A stretch of 64,000 bases of DNA from Planctomycetota bacterium (lineage in GTDB: Bacteria > Planctomycetota > Brocadiia > SM23-32 > JAKLEA01). Positions 34,287 through 42,692 of the stretch are shown here, piece after piece (position 1 is the first letter of the stretch; each line of letters starts with the position of its first letter). The position numbers were made by a program, and so were the translations under genes. The notes beneath the pieces are model-generated. The model ran no database searches. It saw only the letters and a program-made list of their open reading frames with translations, and was not told the origin of the DNA. The stretch covers positions 276,238 through 340,237 of the forward strand of contig JAKLEA010000006.1 of assembly GCA_022711755.1 (NCBI GenBank), in the 5' to 3' direction.

Positions 34287-36167
34287 ATGCTTTTGGCGAC
34301 ATTCCAGAACGTCAGCAAATACTACGGCGCTCAGGTCGTCCTGAACGGCGCGTCGTTCCAGATTTATTCCGACACGAAACTCGGTCTGATCGGACCGAAC
34401 GGCTGCGGCAAGACGACCATTCTCCGCATCCTGCTCGGTCATGAGCCGCCGACGTCCGGGCTGGCCTCCCTGACGAGCGGGACGCGGGTTGGCTACGTCC
34501 CGCAACACGTCGAATACGACGAGGGCGAGACGGTGATGGACCATCTGCTGGCCGACCATGCGCGCGTCGCGGAGGAGTTGCGCGCGCAGGAGGACCGCCT
34601 CGCCGCGGCGACGGGGGACGCCGTGCAGAAGGCCATGCGGGCGTATCAGCGCGCGCGGGACGTCTTCGAGCGCACGGGGGGGGATCATTTCCCGGAGCGC
34701 GCCCGCGCGATGCTTGACGCGCTCGGCCTTGGGGACCGCTGCGAGCAGTTGATCGGCTCGCTCTCCGGAGGGGAGCGCAACATCCTGTCACTCACCCACG
34801 CGCTGCTTGCGGAGCCGGACCTGCTTGTGCTCGACGAGCCTGCAAATCACCTTGATTACCTCGGCGTGGCTTGGCTTGAGGATTTTCTGTCCAAGTTCCG
34901 GGGCGCGGTTCTCGTTGTTTCGCACAACCGCTACCTTCTTGACCGCGTGGTCGGCGGCATACTTCAACTTCAAAACGGGAAGATAGACGCTTACACGGGT
35001 AATTATTCGGAATACCGCGCGACGCGGCTGCGGGAGCTTATGGCCCAGCAGCGCGAATACGAGGCCAACCAGAAGCGCCTTGCGAAGCTGGAGGCGCTCG
35101 TCCTAAAGATGCAGAACATCGCGCAGGGGCACGACGACACGACCTGGGGGAAGCGATTGAAGGCGAGGAGGACGCAGCTTGAGCGCGCCCGCGCGGAGGC
35201 AGTTGAAAAGCCGCAACTGGAGGAGGACTCGATCAAGGCCCGATTCACAGCCGAGGCCTCGCAGGCGGACATCGCCCTCGACATGCGCGGGTATACAAAG
35301 TCATACGGCGATCTCTCGCTGTTCGAAGGCGCCGACCTCCAGATCTCTTGCGGGGAGAGAGTCGCCCTTGTCGGCGTCAACGGTTGCGGCAAAACGAGCC
35401 TGCTGCGGGATGTTGTCGAGCGCGGCTCCTGGGAGAATCCCGTCATCCGCGTCGGCCCGACCATGACCATCGGCTACGGCGCGCAGAATCAGGAGATTCT
35501 CAACCACGAGGGAACCGTCCTGGACGAGATCATGAACATTGATTACACGTCCTACGGGACGGCGCGAAGCCTGCTGGCGCGGTTCCTGTTCGACGACGAC
35601 GATATGAAAAAGAAGATATCGTCGCTTTCCGGGGGTGAGCGCAACCGGCTGCAACTAGCGCGGTTGATGTTGCAGAAACCGAATTTTCTGATCCTCGACG
35701 AGCCGACCAACCACCTTGATATCCCCGCGCGGGAAGCGATTGAGGAGGCATTGTCGGATTACGAGGGCACGCTGCTGGTCGTCTCGCACGACAGCTATTT
35801 TCTGGACAAGATTGTCACGCGCGTGGTGGAGGCGCGGGACCGGAAGCTCGTTTCGTATCCGGGGGATTTCTCAACGTTCCGATACGTAAGCGGGCAGCTT
35901 TTCGAGAAAGCCACGGGGCGAATCTCAACCCGGCGCAAGGAGCGGGAGAAGGCCTCCGACTCGAAGCGCATCAGCAAGAATCGGCTTGCGCAACTGGAGA
36001 TTAGCATCGAGCGAGGGGAGGCGCGCAAGGCGGAGCTTGAGAAACTCGTGATCGAGGCCTACAGCCGCAACGACTACGTGGAGGGCAAGCGGCTCTCTGA
36101 GGAATTGAAGAAGGTTGCTGAGTTGCTGGAGTCGCACTACGAGAAGTGGTTCGCGGCGAACGAGTGA
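34287..36167 (+). CDS. ABC-F family ATPase
   Basis: 626 aa from ATG 34287. Two fused ATPase domains, Walker A GPNGCGKTT and GVNGCGKTS, signatures LSGGERNILSL and LSGGERNRLQLARL, Walker B LLVLDEPANHLDYL and FLILDEPTNHLDIP, and no membrane segments. The linker between the domains (about residues 235-320) is helical and a coiled coil of about 80 residues ends the protein, as in Uup/YdiF-type members. ABC-F proteins act on the ribosome. Specific function not assignable. Confidence 0.93.
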   Translation: MLLATFQNVSKYYGAQVVLNGASFQIYSDTKLGLIGPNGCGKTTILRILLGHEPPTSGLASLTSGTRVGYVPQHVEYDEGETVMDHLLADHARVAEELRAQEDRLAAATGDAVQKAMRAYQRARDVFERTGGDHFPERARAMLDALGLGDRCEQLIGSLSGGERNILSLTHALLAEPDLLVLDEPANHLDYLGVAWLEDFLSKFRGAVLVVSHNRYLLDRVVGGILQLQNGKIDAYTGNYSEYRATRLRELMAQQREYEANQKRLAKLEALVLKMQNIAQGHDDTTWGKRLKARRTQLERARAEAVEKPQLEEDSIKARFTAEASQADIALDMRGYTKSYGDLSLFEGADLQISCGERVALVGVNGCGKTSLLRDVVERGSWENPVIRVGPTMTIGYGAQNQEILNHEGTVLDEIMNIDYTSYGTARSLLARFLFDDDDMKKKISSLSGGERNRLQLARLMLQKPNFLILDEPTNHLDIPAREAIEEALSDYEGTLLVVSHDSYFLDKIVTRVVEARDRKLVSYPGDFSTFRYVSGQLFEKATGRISTRRKEREKASDSKRISKNRLAQLEISIERGEARKAELEKLVIEAYSRNDYVEGKRLSEELKKVAELLESHYEKWFAANE

Positions 36168-36244
36168 GGCCGCGCGTTGCAATGCAGGGCGGGCGACCGC
36201 GCCTTCACGGCTCGCCGCGCCGTATGCGGTTGCCCACGCGGACG

Positions 36245-36610
36245 CTACGCCGGCTGCATCGCGGCGTCAATTTGCTGTTTCTTGGTTATGGAACACGCCT
36301 CGCAGCGGAACTCCGGCTTGGGATCGTCGCGCTTGTCGTAGCCCTTTTTGAAGACCAGGCGATAACCGCGCGACTGCTTTCCGCAATCGCAGCAGAGCAC
36401 GTTCTCGCGGATTTCCCATTCCTCCCGCAGCTTGCCCGTGAAGATCAGCTTGTCAATCCAGAAGAACCCAAGCCCGCCAATCAGATTCGCCATCGCGGTT
36501 GACCACGTAGTCGGCCAGTCCTTCAGCCACACGACGCAGACGGCCAGTATGGGCGTGGACAACTGCCAGCGCACGAGATAAAGCACGTATTTCATGATGA
36601 ACTTCTTCAT
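36245..36610 (-). CDS. Small membrane protein with C-terminal zinc ribbon
   Basis: 121 aa from ATG 36610 with AAGGAGGG upstream. Two membrane segments (LSTPILAVCVVWL and STAMANLIGGLGFFWIDKLI), GtrA-like in feel, then a cytoplasmic tail with CCDCGK and FRCEAC, a CxxC pair spaced as in a zinc ribbon. No known family with this exact combination comes to mind. Confidence 0.65.
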   Translation of the reverse strand: MKKFIMKYVLYLVRWQLSTPILAVCVVWLKDWPTTWSTAMANLIGGLGFFWIDKLIFTGKLREEWEIRENVLCCDCGKQSRGYRLVFKKGYDKRDDPKPEFRCEACSITKKQQIDAAMQPA

Positions 36611-36749
36611 TCCGACCCTCCTTCGGTCTGATGAATTCCCCTCGGCGCACTCTCCCCTCAAGCGGCAATATGATGGTCTGAGACTCGCAGGTTGTCAATA
36701 TCGCGCCGGATTGAGCAGGAGCACGTTGCATCCTCATCCTGTTGGTCGC

Positions 36750-36793
36750 GGGTTAAACGAAACGCGGGCAACGGCTCATGTCCGCTGCCCGCG
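36750..36793 (-). terminator. Probable terminator downstream of the PEP-CTERM gene
   Basis: CGCGGGCA (36763-36770) and TGCCCGCG (36786-36793) make an 8-bp stem; on the minus strand it is followed by TTTCGTTT. About 75 bp past the stop of the PEP-CTERM gene. Confidence 0.6.
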
Positions 36794-36810
36794 TCTTGAT
36801 CCCATCACTT

Positions 36811-36863
36811 CCCTTTCCCTCGGGAGAGGGCGACGCGCCGGCCAGGAGCGCCGGGCGAGGGGG
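36811..36863. repeat. Degenerate copy of the bipartite hairpin repeat
   Basis: CCCTTTCCC and GGGAGAGGG form an imperfect first stem (36811-36830), followed by a GCGCCGG/CCGGGCG-containing second part and a CGAGGGGGA tail. Less regular than the copies at 8661 and 19286. Confidence 0.5.
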
Positions 36864-36869
36864 AATAAT

Positions 36870-37472
36870 CTACTTCTTCCTCTTGTATGCAATCAGGCCG
36901 GCAAGACCGACGCCGAGAAGTACGACCGTGCCAGGTTCAGGAACCGGACCGTGGACCGGACCGGAGATCCCGTTCACCGGGCTTGTGCCAACCGGGACAG
37001 GCCACATGGCGGTTTGCGGCCCGCCGAGGCTGCCGTCAATGGACGCCCAAAAGTCCACATCTTCCGGTCGGTCAGGCGAAACGAATCCGAAGTTGTAGAC
37101 ACCAGGCGGCGGCGGCGCTCCGGGATTAGACCAAGACACCGAGCCGGCAGTCGCGTGGTCTGGGCCGGGGGACGGTAATCCTATCGGGGTGAAGGCCGAC
37201 GAGGCCGTAAATATGTTTGATGAAAGCATCCCCGTTCCCCATCCGGCAGTGTCCACTATGCCGAAAATGTTAGAGGAATCCACGCCTACCTCAAACAACA
37301 GGAACGCGTCGCCAGGCGCTACGGTAACCTGATACTCGTATGGCGTCCCGAGCACGGGGATCCCGCCACCGCCAATCTGGAACGGGTTGCTGATCTCAAT
37401 GACTTGGAAAGCGCTCGCAACTCCGGCGAACGCAAGCAACATTAACGCAAGTACGGCGCAGACTTTTCTCAT
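36870..37472 (-). CDS. PEP-CTERM sorting domain protein
   Basis: 200 aa from ATG 37472 (GGGAGGT upstream). Signal peptide MRKVCAVLALMLLAFAGVA ending in ASA; a beta-rich, Gly/Pro-rich middle; the C-terminus is VPEPGTVVLLGVGLAGL followed by the basic tail YKRKK, the tripartite PEP-CTERM signal processed by exosortase. Such proteins are exported and linked to extracellular polysaccharide or flocs. No exosortase gene is in the window. Confidence 0.9.
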   Translation of the reverse strand: MRKVCAVLALMLLAFAGVASAFQVIEISNPFQIGGGGIPVLGTPYEYQVTVAPGDAFLLFEVGVDSSNIFGIVDTAGWGTGMLSSNIFTASSAFTPIGLPSPGPDHATAGSVSWSNPGAPPPPGVYNFGFVSPDRPEDVDFWASIDGSLGGPQTAMWPVPVGTSPVNGISGPVHGPVPEPGTVVLLGVGLAGLIAYKRKK

Positions 37473-37585
37473 TCGCGGTACCTCCCTAATGCCACCGACG
37501 ATAGACACACAATTGAACACAATACACATCTATCATGCGCGACGGGTTAAATCAATAGGCATTTCGAGTCTTTTTAATGGACTCT

Positions 37586-38761
37586 CTATTTTCCACGTAT
37601 AGTACCGTTGATGTTCCCCGCAGCGGCAAGCAGATGACTCACAAGCCTGGCTATCTCCTCCACCCCCAGCGTCTCAGCCCTTGCGGAGGGATCGAACCCC
37701 CATTCCCGCAACATCTCCCGCGCATCCATGTAGGGTGGGTTCTTAGCGAAGCGTGAACCCACCGAATCTTCCGACGGATAAGGGCATGCCGCTGATACTT
37801 CAGCGTGGGTGCAAGCACCCACCCTACTTTTTTCCGTGCGGGCGCAGGCACCCTCTCCACAGGATTTCTCCATCATGCGCTTCACGACGTTGCCGAGGGT
37901 TTTGCGCCGCGTGGCGAACAGTTCGCCGACAATTATCTCAAACTGCCTATAGGCCGCCTTAGGCTTCGAAGAATCGTTTTCCGGGCCTTGCATCAAGAGA
38001 TGCGCCGCCCGGTCCCTGTCCACCGCCAGCCTCACCAGGGCCGATTCAACCTCCGGCTTCGGCCAGAAGGCCGACGCAGGCACTTTTCTCACGATTTCCA
38101 CATCACACCACAACTGGACGCAGATGCTGAGCAGGCCGTATTCTCGCGTTCCCGGCTTCGCCGCGATCCGCTCCGCAACCTCCTTCTGGATCATGAATAA
38201 CATTCGCTCAAAAGGCGCTTCCGCCCGCAGGATGGCCATTATTATTGCCGTTCCAGAGGAATACGGGAGATTCGAGATGCAGATGCGCTCCGTGCCGCTT
38301 TGAGCCGCCCTTTTCCCAACCTCTTCAAAAACAAGGGGTTGCAACTCGCCGTTTTTGGTGAGCGCATCGGCATGAATCAGCGTCAGATTCTGTATGTCGC
38401 CCAGTCGTTCCACGCATATCTCGTAAAGCATATCGTCAATTTCAACAGATACGACTCTTCCCGCGTTTTCGCAAAGCGCGCGCGTCATATCCCCAGTGCC
38501 GGGGCCGATCTCCAGCGCTATCTCGTTCCCGCTCAATCCAATATCGCTGACAATGGCATTTATCAGGCAGGGATCGAGGAGAAAATTCTGCCCCAGATTC
38601 TTGCGCGGTCTGAAGCCGCGTTCTTCAAGAATTCGGCGGGGATTCAGCTTTCGAAGATTGCCGCCGCGTCCCCGTTCAGATTCCATATTTCTTTGTTGTT
38701 CGCCCGTTTTGAAATGCGGCAGGTTGGCCCCCGCGCAGTTTCCACCGGGGTTTTTCGTCAT
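37586..38761 (-). CDS. rsmA: 16S rRNA dimethyladenosine transferase RsmA/KsgA
   Basis: Dimethylates the two adjacent adenines near the 3' end of 16S rRNA. Motifs: KNLGQNFLLDP, SAM-binding LEIGPGTGDMTRAL, catalytic ISNLPYSSGTA and FWPKPEVESALVRL. 391 aa against the usual 270. Part of the excess is an N-terminal extension; a further 44 residues between VVKRMMEKSC and MDAREMLREWGF are encoded by a 98-bp inverted-repeat element inserted in frame. The family end (DPSARAETLGVEEIARL) follows intact, so the gene is probably functional. Start overlaps the glgC stop (ATGA). Confidence 0.93.
   Translation of the reverse strand: MTKNPGGNCAGANLPHFKTGEQQRNMESERGRGGNLRKLNPRRILEERGFRPRKNLGQNFLLDPCLINAIVSDIGLSGNEIALEIGPGTGDMTRALCENAGRVVSVEIDDMLYEICVERLGDIQNLTLIHADALTKNGELQPLVFEEVGKRAAQSGTERICISNLPYSSGTAIIMAILRAEAPFERMLFMIQKEVAERIAAKPGTREYGLLSICVQLWCDVEIVRKVPASAFWPKPEVESALVRLAVDRDRAAHLLMQGPENDSSKPKAAYRQFEIIVGELFATRRKTLGNVVKRMMEKSCGEGACARTEKSRVGACTHAEVSAACPYPSEDSVGSRFAKNPPYMDAREMLREWGFDPSARAETLGVEEIARLVSHLLAAAGNINGTIRGK
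37730..37827. repeat. 98-bp inverted-repeat element inside rsmA
   Basis: Ends are perfect inverted repeats, GTAGGGTGGGT (37730-37740) and ACCCACCCTAC (37817-37827). Each end also forms a local hairpin (GTGGGTTC with GAACCCAC, and GTGGGTGC with GCACCCAC). Elements with these ends are dispersed in many bacterial genomes. It is read through in the rsmA frame without a stop. Confidence 0.85.
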
Positions 38762-39996
38762 GCGAACGGGAAATCCTTCGGAACCACCACAATTCCGCCG
38801 GGGCTGACCGTGAATCGCTTGGCGTCCTCCGCCGGGTCAACGCCGATGCGCGTGCCGTTCGGAATCGCCACACGCTTGTCAACGATCGTTTTGCGCAGGA
38901 CGCAATCGAACCCGACCTGAACGTCGTCAAAAAGAATCGAATCCTCAACGTAGCTGCGGCCCTCGATCTTCACGCCCGGGGAAAGGATGGAACGCTTCAC
39001 GGTTGCGCCGGAGATGATGCAACCGTCGCACATGAGGCTGTCCAGCGCCTGCGCCCTCCGCCCTCCCGGATGCTCATCGGAAAAAACCGTTTTTGCGGGC
39101 GGTTTCTGCGGCTGCCATGTCCTGATCGGCCAGGAGGGATCATAAAGATCAAAGAGGGGGTCAACGGCGCAGAGGTCCATGTTGGCCTCCCAGTACGCCT
39201 CAAGCGTCCCGATGTCCCGCCAGTACTTCATCTGTTTCTTGTTTTCATCCCTGAACGAATAGGCGAACACTTTGTCGGAGCGGACCATTTCCGGGATGAT
39301 GTCTTTGCCGAAATCATGGCTGGAGGCGCGGCGGGAATCCTCGCTGCTCCGCTGCACGAGGATTCTGGTATTGAAGAGATACACGCCCATGTTAATCAGC
39401 GCTTTCGTCGGGTCACCCGGAATTGGCGGCGGATTGGCGGGCTTCTCCTTGAAATCCGTAATCCTGAAGTTCGAGTCAACCTGCATTACGCCGAACCGGG
39501 AGGCGTCGCCGACGGGGAACTCCATGCAAGCCACGGTCAGATCGGCGTTTTTCTCGATGTGCGCGCTGATCATCTGGCGGTAGTCCATCTTGTAGACGTG
39601 GTCGCCGCTGAGGATCAGAACGCGCTCGGGGCGTTCCTGCTCAAGGGTATAAACGTTCTGGAAGATGGCGTCCGCCGTGCCGAGGTACCAGTGCGAGGCC
39701 TGGCGCAACTGCGGGGGGACGCTTTCGACGTATTCCCCCAGCTCATGGTTGAAAATTCCCCACGCTTCCCTGAGGTGGCGGTCAAGGGAAATGGACTTGT
39801 ATTGCGTCAGGACCGCGATTCGCCGCAGTCCGGAATTCAGGCAGTTGCTGAGGCTGAAGTCAATGATGCGGTATTTCCCGCCGAAGGGGACGGCGGGCTT
39901 TGCGCGATCCTTCGTGAGGGGGTGGAGCCTTTCGCCCTGCCCGCCCGCCAGGACCATTACCAGTGTTTCCTTGAGCAGTTCCTGTTCGGACTTCAT
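38758..39996 (-). CDS. glgC: Glucose-1-phosphate adenylyltransferase
   Basis: 412 aa, makes ADP-glucose for glycogen synthesis. Nucleotidyltransferase motif VLAGGQGERLHPLTKDRAK, KPAVPFGGKYRIIDF, the glucose-1-phosphate site in FKEKPANPPP, YWEANMDL, and a C-terminal left-handed beta-helix (ILSPGVKIEGRSYVEDSILF). Usual length. Coupled to rsmA by an ATGA overlap. Confidence 0.95.
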   Translation of the reverse strand: MKSEQELLKETLVMVLAGGQGERLHPLTKDRAKPAVPFGGKYRIIDFSLSNCLNSGLRRIAVLTQYKSISLDRHLREAWGIFNHELGEYVESVPPQLRQASHWYLGTADAIFQNVYTLEQERPERVLILSGDHVYKMDYRQMISAHIEKNADLTVACMEFPVGDASRFGVMQVDSNFRITDFKEKPANPPPIPGDPTKALINMGVYLFNTRILVQRSSEDSRRASSHDFGKDIIPEMVRSDKVFAYSFRDENKKQMKYWRDIGTLEAYWEANMDLCAVDPLFDLYDPSWPIRTWQPQKPPAKTVFSDEHPGGRRAQALDSLMCDGCIISGATVKRSILSPGVKIEGRSYVEDSILFDDVQVGFDCVLRKTIVDKRVAIPNGTRIGVDPAEDAKRFTVSPGGIVVVPKDFPFA

Positions 39997-40071
39997 GCGC
40001 GAAGATTCCTTCGGAGAAGGTTTCCGGAATTTACGGTTTTGCGGCTCGGGCGCGGCGGCGTCATTGCCGCG

Positions 40072-40437
40072 CTACGCCTTGCCTACTTTGCCGAGGACAC
40101 GTTTGACGGTTTCCTTCAACTCCGTCAGGTCCGGGGACTTCACGACGTAAGCGTCAGCAGCCCAGGTCATGAAATTGTTCTTGTAGTTGCGATAGGCGGT
40201 GTTCAGGATAATCGGAATCTGGTTGTCCCTGCTGAGCATGCGGCCCATGGCCTCAATGCCGTCCATCTTCGGCATGTTAATATCCATAATGACCAAGTCG
40301 GGGCGGTTTTTGTCCACGAAACCAAGCGCTTCCTTGCCGTCGGTGACGTAGTCAACCTTGTAGCCTTCCTGCTCAAGCTCCTGCTGGTAGAGCAGGCACT
40401 GGTTTTCGTCGTCTTCGACCAGAAGTATGTGTATCAT
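40072..40437 (-). CDS. Single-domain response regulator
   Basis: 121 aa from ATG 40437 (GGCGGAG upstream). Pocket residues: acidic pair LVEDDEN, acceptor Asp in LVIMDINMP, Thr in ILNTAYRN and Lys in YVVKSPDL. No output domain, no kinase nearby. Lies 75 bp upstream of glgC on the same strand. Confidence 0.92.
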   Translation of the reverse strand: MIHILLVEDDENQCLLYQQELEQEGYKVDYVTDGKEALGFVDKNRPDLVIMDINMPKMDGIEAMGRMLSRDNQIPIILNTAYRNYKNNFMTWAADAYVVKSPDLTELKETVKRVLGKVGKA

Positions 40438-40497
40438 TGCGATACTCCGCCTGTCAGGAAATCGTGTTCCGCCCGGCAAAAGTCAGCGCAACGGGCG

Positions 40498-40815
40498 TCA
40501 TTTTATCAAACCGCTTTCTCCGGCCAGGTCGAGGAATTCATTTTTTTCAAGGTCCGTAATCTTCTTGCCTCGTTTGGCCAGCTTTTCGTTGAACTGGAGC
40601 GCGCTTTCCTGCATGTGTCCGTGCGTCTCCTGCGATCCGCCCATCAGCAGGAAGTTCGGGGCGGTCGTGACTCTTTCGTGCCCGTCCTTGCCGTCCAGTC
40701 CGACGCCCAGGACGCCGTGCACCTTGAATTCTTCCTTCTCTTTCGCTGGTCTGAACATTAAAGCCGTGTCCCTTTGGAACGCCCGCGCCGGCACAAATCC
40801 GGCCGCCGCGGCCAT
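40498..40815 (-). CDS. Small conserved-looking protein of unknown function
   Basis: 105 aa from ATG 40815 (GGGAGAAG upstream); ATG 40758 is an alternative giving 86 aa. Hydrophilic, no membrane segment, with VLGVGLDGKDGHERVTTAPN and KITDLEKNEFLDLAGESGLI. I recognise no family. Confidence 0.5.
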   Translation of the reverse strand: MAAAAGFVPARAFQRDTALMFRPAKEKEEFKVHGVLGVGLDGKDGHERVTTAPNFLLMGGSQETHGHMQESALQFNEKLAKRGKKITDLEKNEFLDLAGESGLIK

Positions 40816-41019
40816 TCCGCGCTTCTCCCATTTTGCATTATTCTAAGAATCCCGGCCTCTTATCGCAAACAAAATCCGAACGGAACGCTCTTCCGCTGTA
40901 CGGTGATATTCGCCGGAGATTGCCCGCACTTTCAGGCAATACCGTTGACCAAGGCGCGGATTTCGCGTATTCGTTATCCGTCATCGCCCGGCCCTGGCGC
41001 AGAAACGGAGGAAACGCCC

Positions 41020-41478
41020 ATGTCGCAGCAACGCCGCGACGCGCTCTTGGACCTTTTCAACAACCGCGCCCCCATCGCCCGCTTCTTCGGCATGAGGCTG
41101 TCCTACAACGAGAAGACCGAAGCCGTCCTCGACATGCCTTACAATCCCAACCTCGATCACGCCCTCGGCGGGATTCACGGGGGCGCTTACGCCGCGATGC
41201 TCGACAACGCGGGATGGTTCACAGCCGCCGCTGCTCATGACGAATCGTGCTGGGTCGCTACGTCGGAAATCTCAATCCGCTACCTGCGTCCCGCCAAAGG
41301 TTGCGCTCTGCGCGCCGTCGGGCACATGCTAAAGAGCGGCAAACGGCAGGACGTCGTCGTCATGGAACTCCGCGACGACAAGGGGAACCTAGTCGGCCAC
41401 GCCACCGGCACTTTCATCCTGCTCGAAGACGTCGGCCTAGACCGCGCCCTCAAACCGCAACCCGGGCGACCGTCATGA
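41020..41478 (+). CDS. PaaI-type hotdog thioesterase
   Basis: 152 aa from ATG 41020 (GGAGGAAA upstream). Hotdog fold with family signature HALGGIHGGAYAAMLDNAG and the strand IRYLRPAKG; ends in the usual VGHATGTFILLE. Hydrolyses acyl-CoA esters. Substrate not predictable. Confidence 0.9.
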   Translation: MSQQRRDALLDLFNNRAPIARFFGMRLSYNEKTEAVLDMPYNPNLDHALGGIHGGAYAAMLDNAGWFTAAAAHDESCWVATSEISIRYLRPAKGCALRAVGHMLKSGKRQDVVVMELRDDKGNLVGHATGTFILLEDVGLDRALKPQPGRPS

Positions 41479-41563
41479 GGGATCCATACCGTTTTTTACT
41501 CATGCTTGCGCGGGGGGTAATGTCAGGTTTTCGAGCGTCCCAATCCGGCAGGGAGAAACATAC

Positions 41564-42667
41564 ATGAAAGTCCTACTTCTCGGCGGATGTGCGGACATGG
41601 CCGTCCCCATGCTCCGCTTCCTCGGCGACGATCCCGCAGTCGAGAGCGTGTTGATAAGCGATCTGAACGCGGAGAGGGCCTCTGCCCTTGCCGCGCAGCT
41701 GGGGGGCAAGTTCACATCCGCCGGTTGTGACGCCAACGATCCCGCGCGAGTCGAATCCCTGATGTCCGGCCATGACGTCGCCGTGTGCTACATCGGGCCT
41801 TTTTACTTCTTCGAGAGGAAACTCGCGGCCTGCGCCATCCGCGCCGGAATCCCCTATGTTTCCATCGCAGACGACTTCGACGCGTACCTGGACGTGATGA
41901 AACTTGACGGCGAGGCCAGCGCCGCCGGAGTCAAAATCCTCACCGGCTTCGGCAATTCTCCGGGCCTTACGCAGATTCTTGCCCGCAAGGGCTACAATGA
42001 GGTTCCCAATCCGTTCCGGATCAGCGTGAACTGGTGCGGCGGATCGGATGAGGCGGTCGGCCCGTCGAACCTGACGCACGTTTTCCACATTTTTAACGGC
42101 GCCGCTCCTCAATGGATTGAGGGCAGGCGCGTCATGTTGAAGGCAGGAGGGGGAAGAAAACTCGTCGAATTCCCCGCGCCCGTCGGGAAATGCCCGGTTT
42201 ATCACACCGGCCACGCCGAATCGGTAACGTTGCCGGAGAATCTTGCGGGATTGCGCGAAGTCACCGTCCACGGCGGCACGAGTCCGGCATACATTGTAAC
42301 ACTTATCAAGATGATGAGCGCGCTGGGCCTGTTTCGCTCGCATTCGCGCCGCGTCTCAATGGCGTCGTTCTTTCACCGAATCGAGGGATGGTTCGCCTCC
42401 GCGGGGCAGGACAAATCCGTCGGCCGCGTCGAAGTCTACGGAGCTGACGGGGGGGCAGAGGTTTGCCGTTGTTTCACATACGTTGGACATATCGCGGACA
42501 TTACCTCCGCCCCGGCGTATCTTGCGGCGAAATGGCTTTGCGAAGGCCGGTTCGACGCCAAGCCCGGCGGTGTCTACGCGCCGGAGAGGATACTGGATGC
42601 CCCGGATGAATTCATAGAAGACCTGAAGAAACTTGGCGTTCAAATCGCGGAACTGCCGGTTGCCTGA
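41564..42667 (+). CDS. Saccharopine dehydrogenase-like oxidoreductase
   Basis: 367 aa, Rossmann domain KVLLLGGCADMAVPMLRFL at the start, VAVCYIGPFYFFE and TGFGNSPGLTQILA as in saccharopine dehydrogenase-like proteins (COG1748). The exact reaction is open; paralogues include lysine-pathway enzymes and carboxynorspermidine synthase. Follows the thioesterase by 85 bp. Confidence 0.82.
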   Translation: MKVLLLGGCADMAVPMLRFLGDDPAVESVLISDLNAERASALAAQLGGKFTSAGCDANDPARVESLMSGHDVAVCYIGPFYFFERKLAACAIRAGIPYVSIADDFDAYLDVMKLDGEASAAGVKILTGFGNSPGLTQILARKGYNEVPNPFRISVNWCGGSDEAVGPSNLTHVFHIFNGAAPQWIEGRRVMLKAGGGRKLVEFPAPVGKCPVYHTGHAESVTLPENLAGLREVTVHGGTSPAYIVTLIKMMSALGLFRSHSRRVSMASFFHRIEGWFASAGQDKSVGRVEVYGADGGAEVCRCFTYVGHIADITSAPAYLAAKWLCEGRFDAKPGGVYAPERILDAPDEFIEDLKKLGVQIAELPVA

Positions 42668-42692
42668 ACGCCCTATTTTTGCGTATCCGGCC

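Noticed and set aside
39070..40761. Long plus-strand frame opposite glgC and the receiver gene
   Set aside because: Antisense to two well-supported genes and lacking any domain resemblance.
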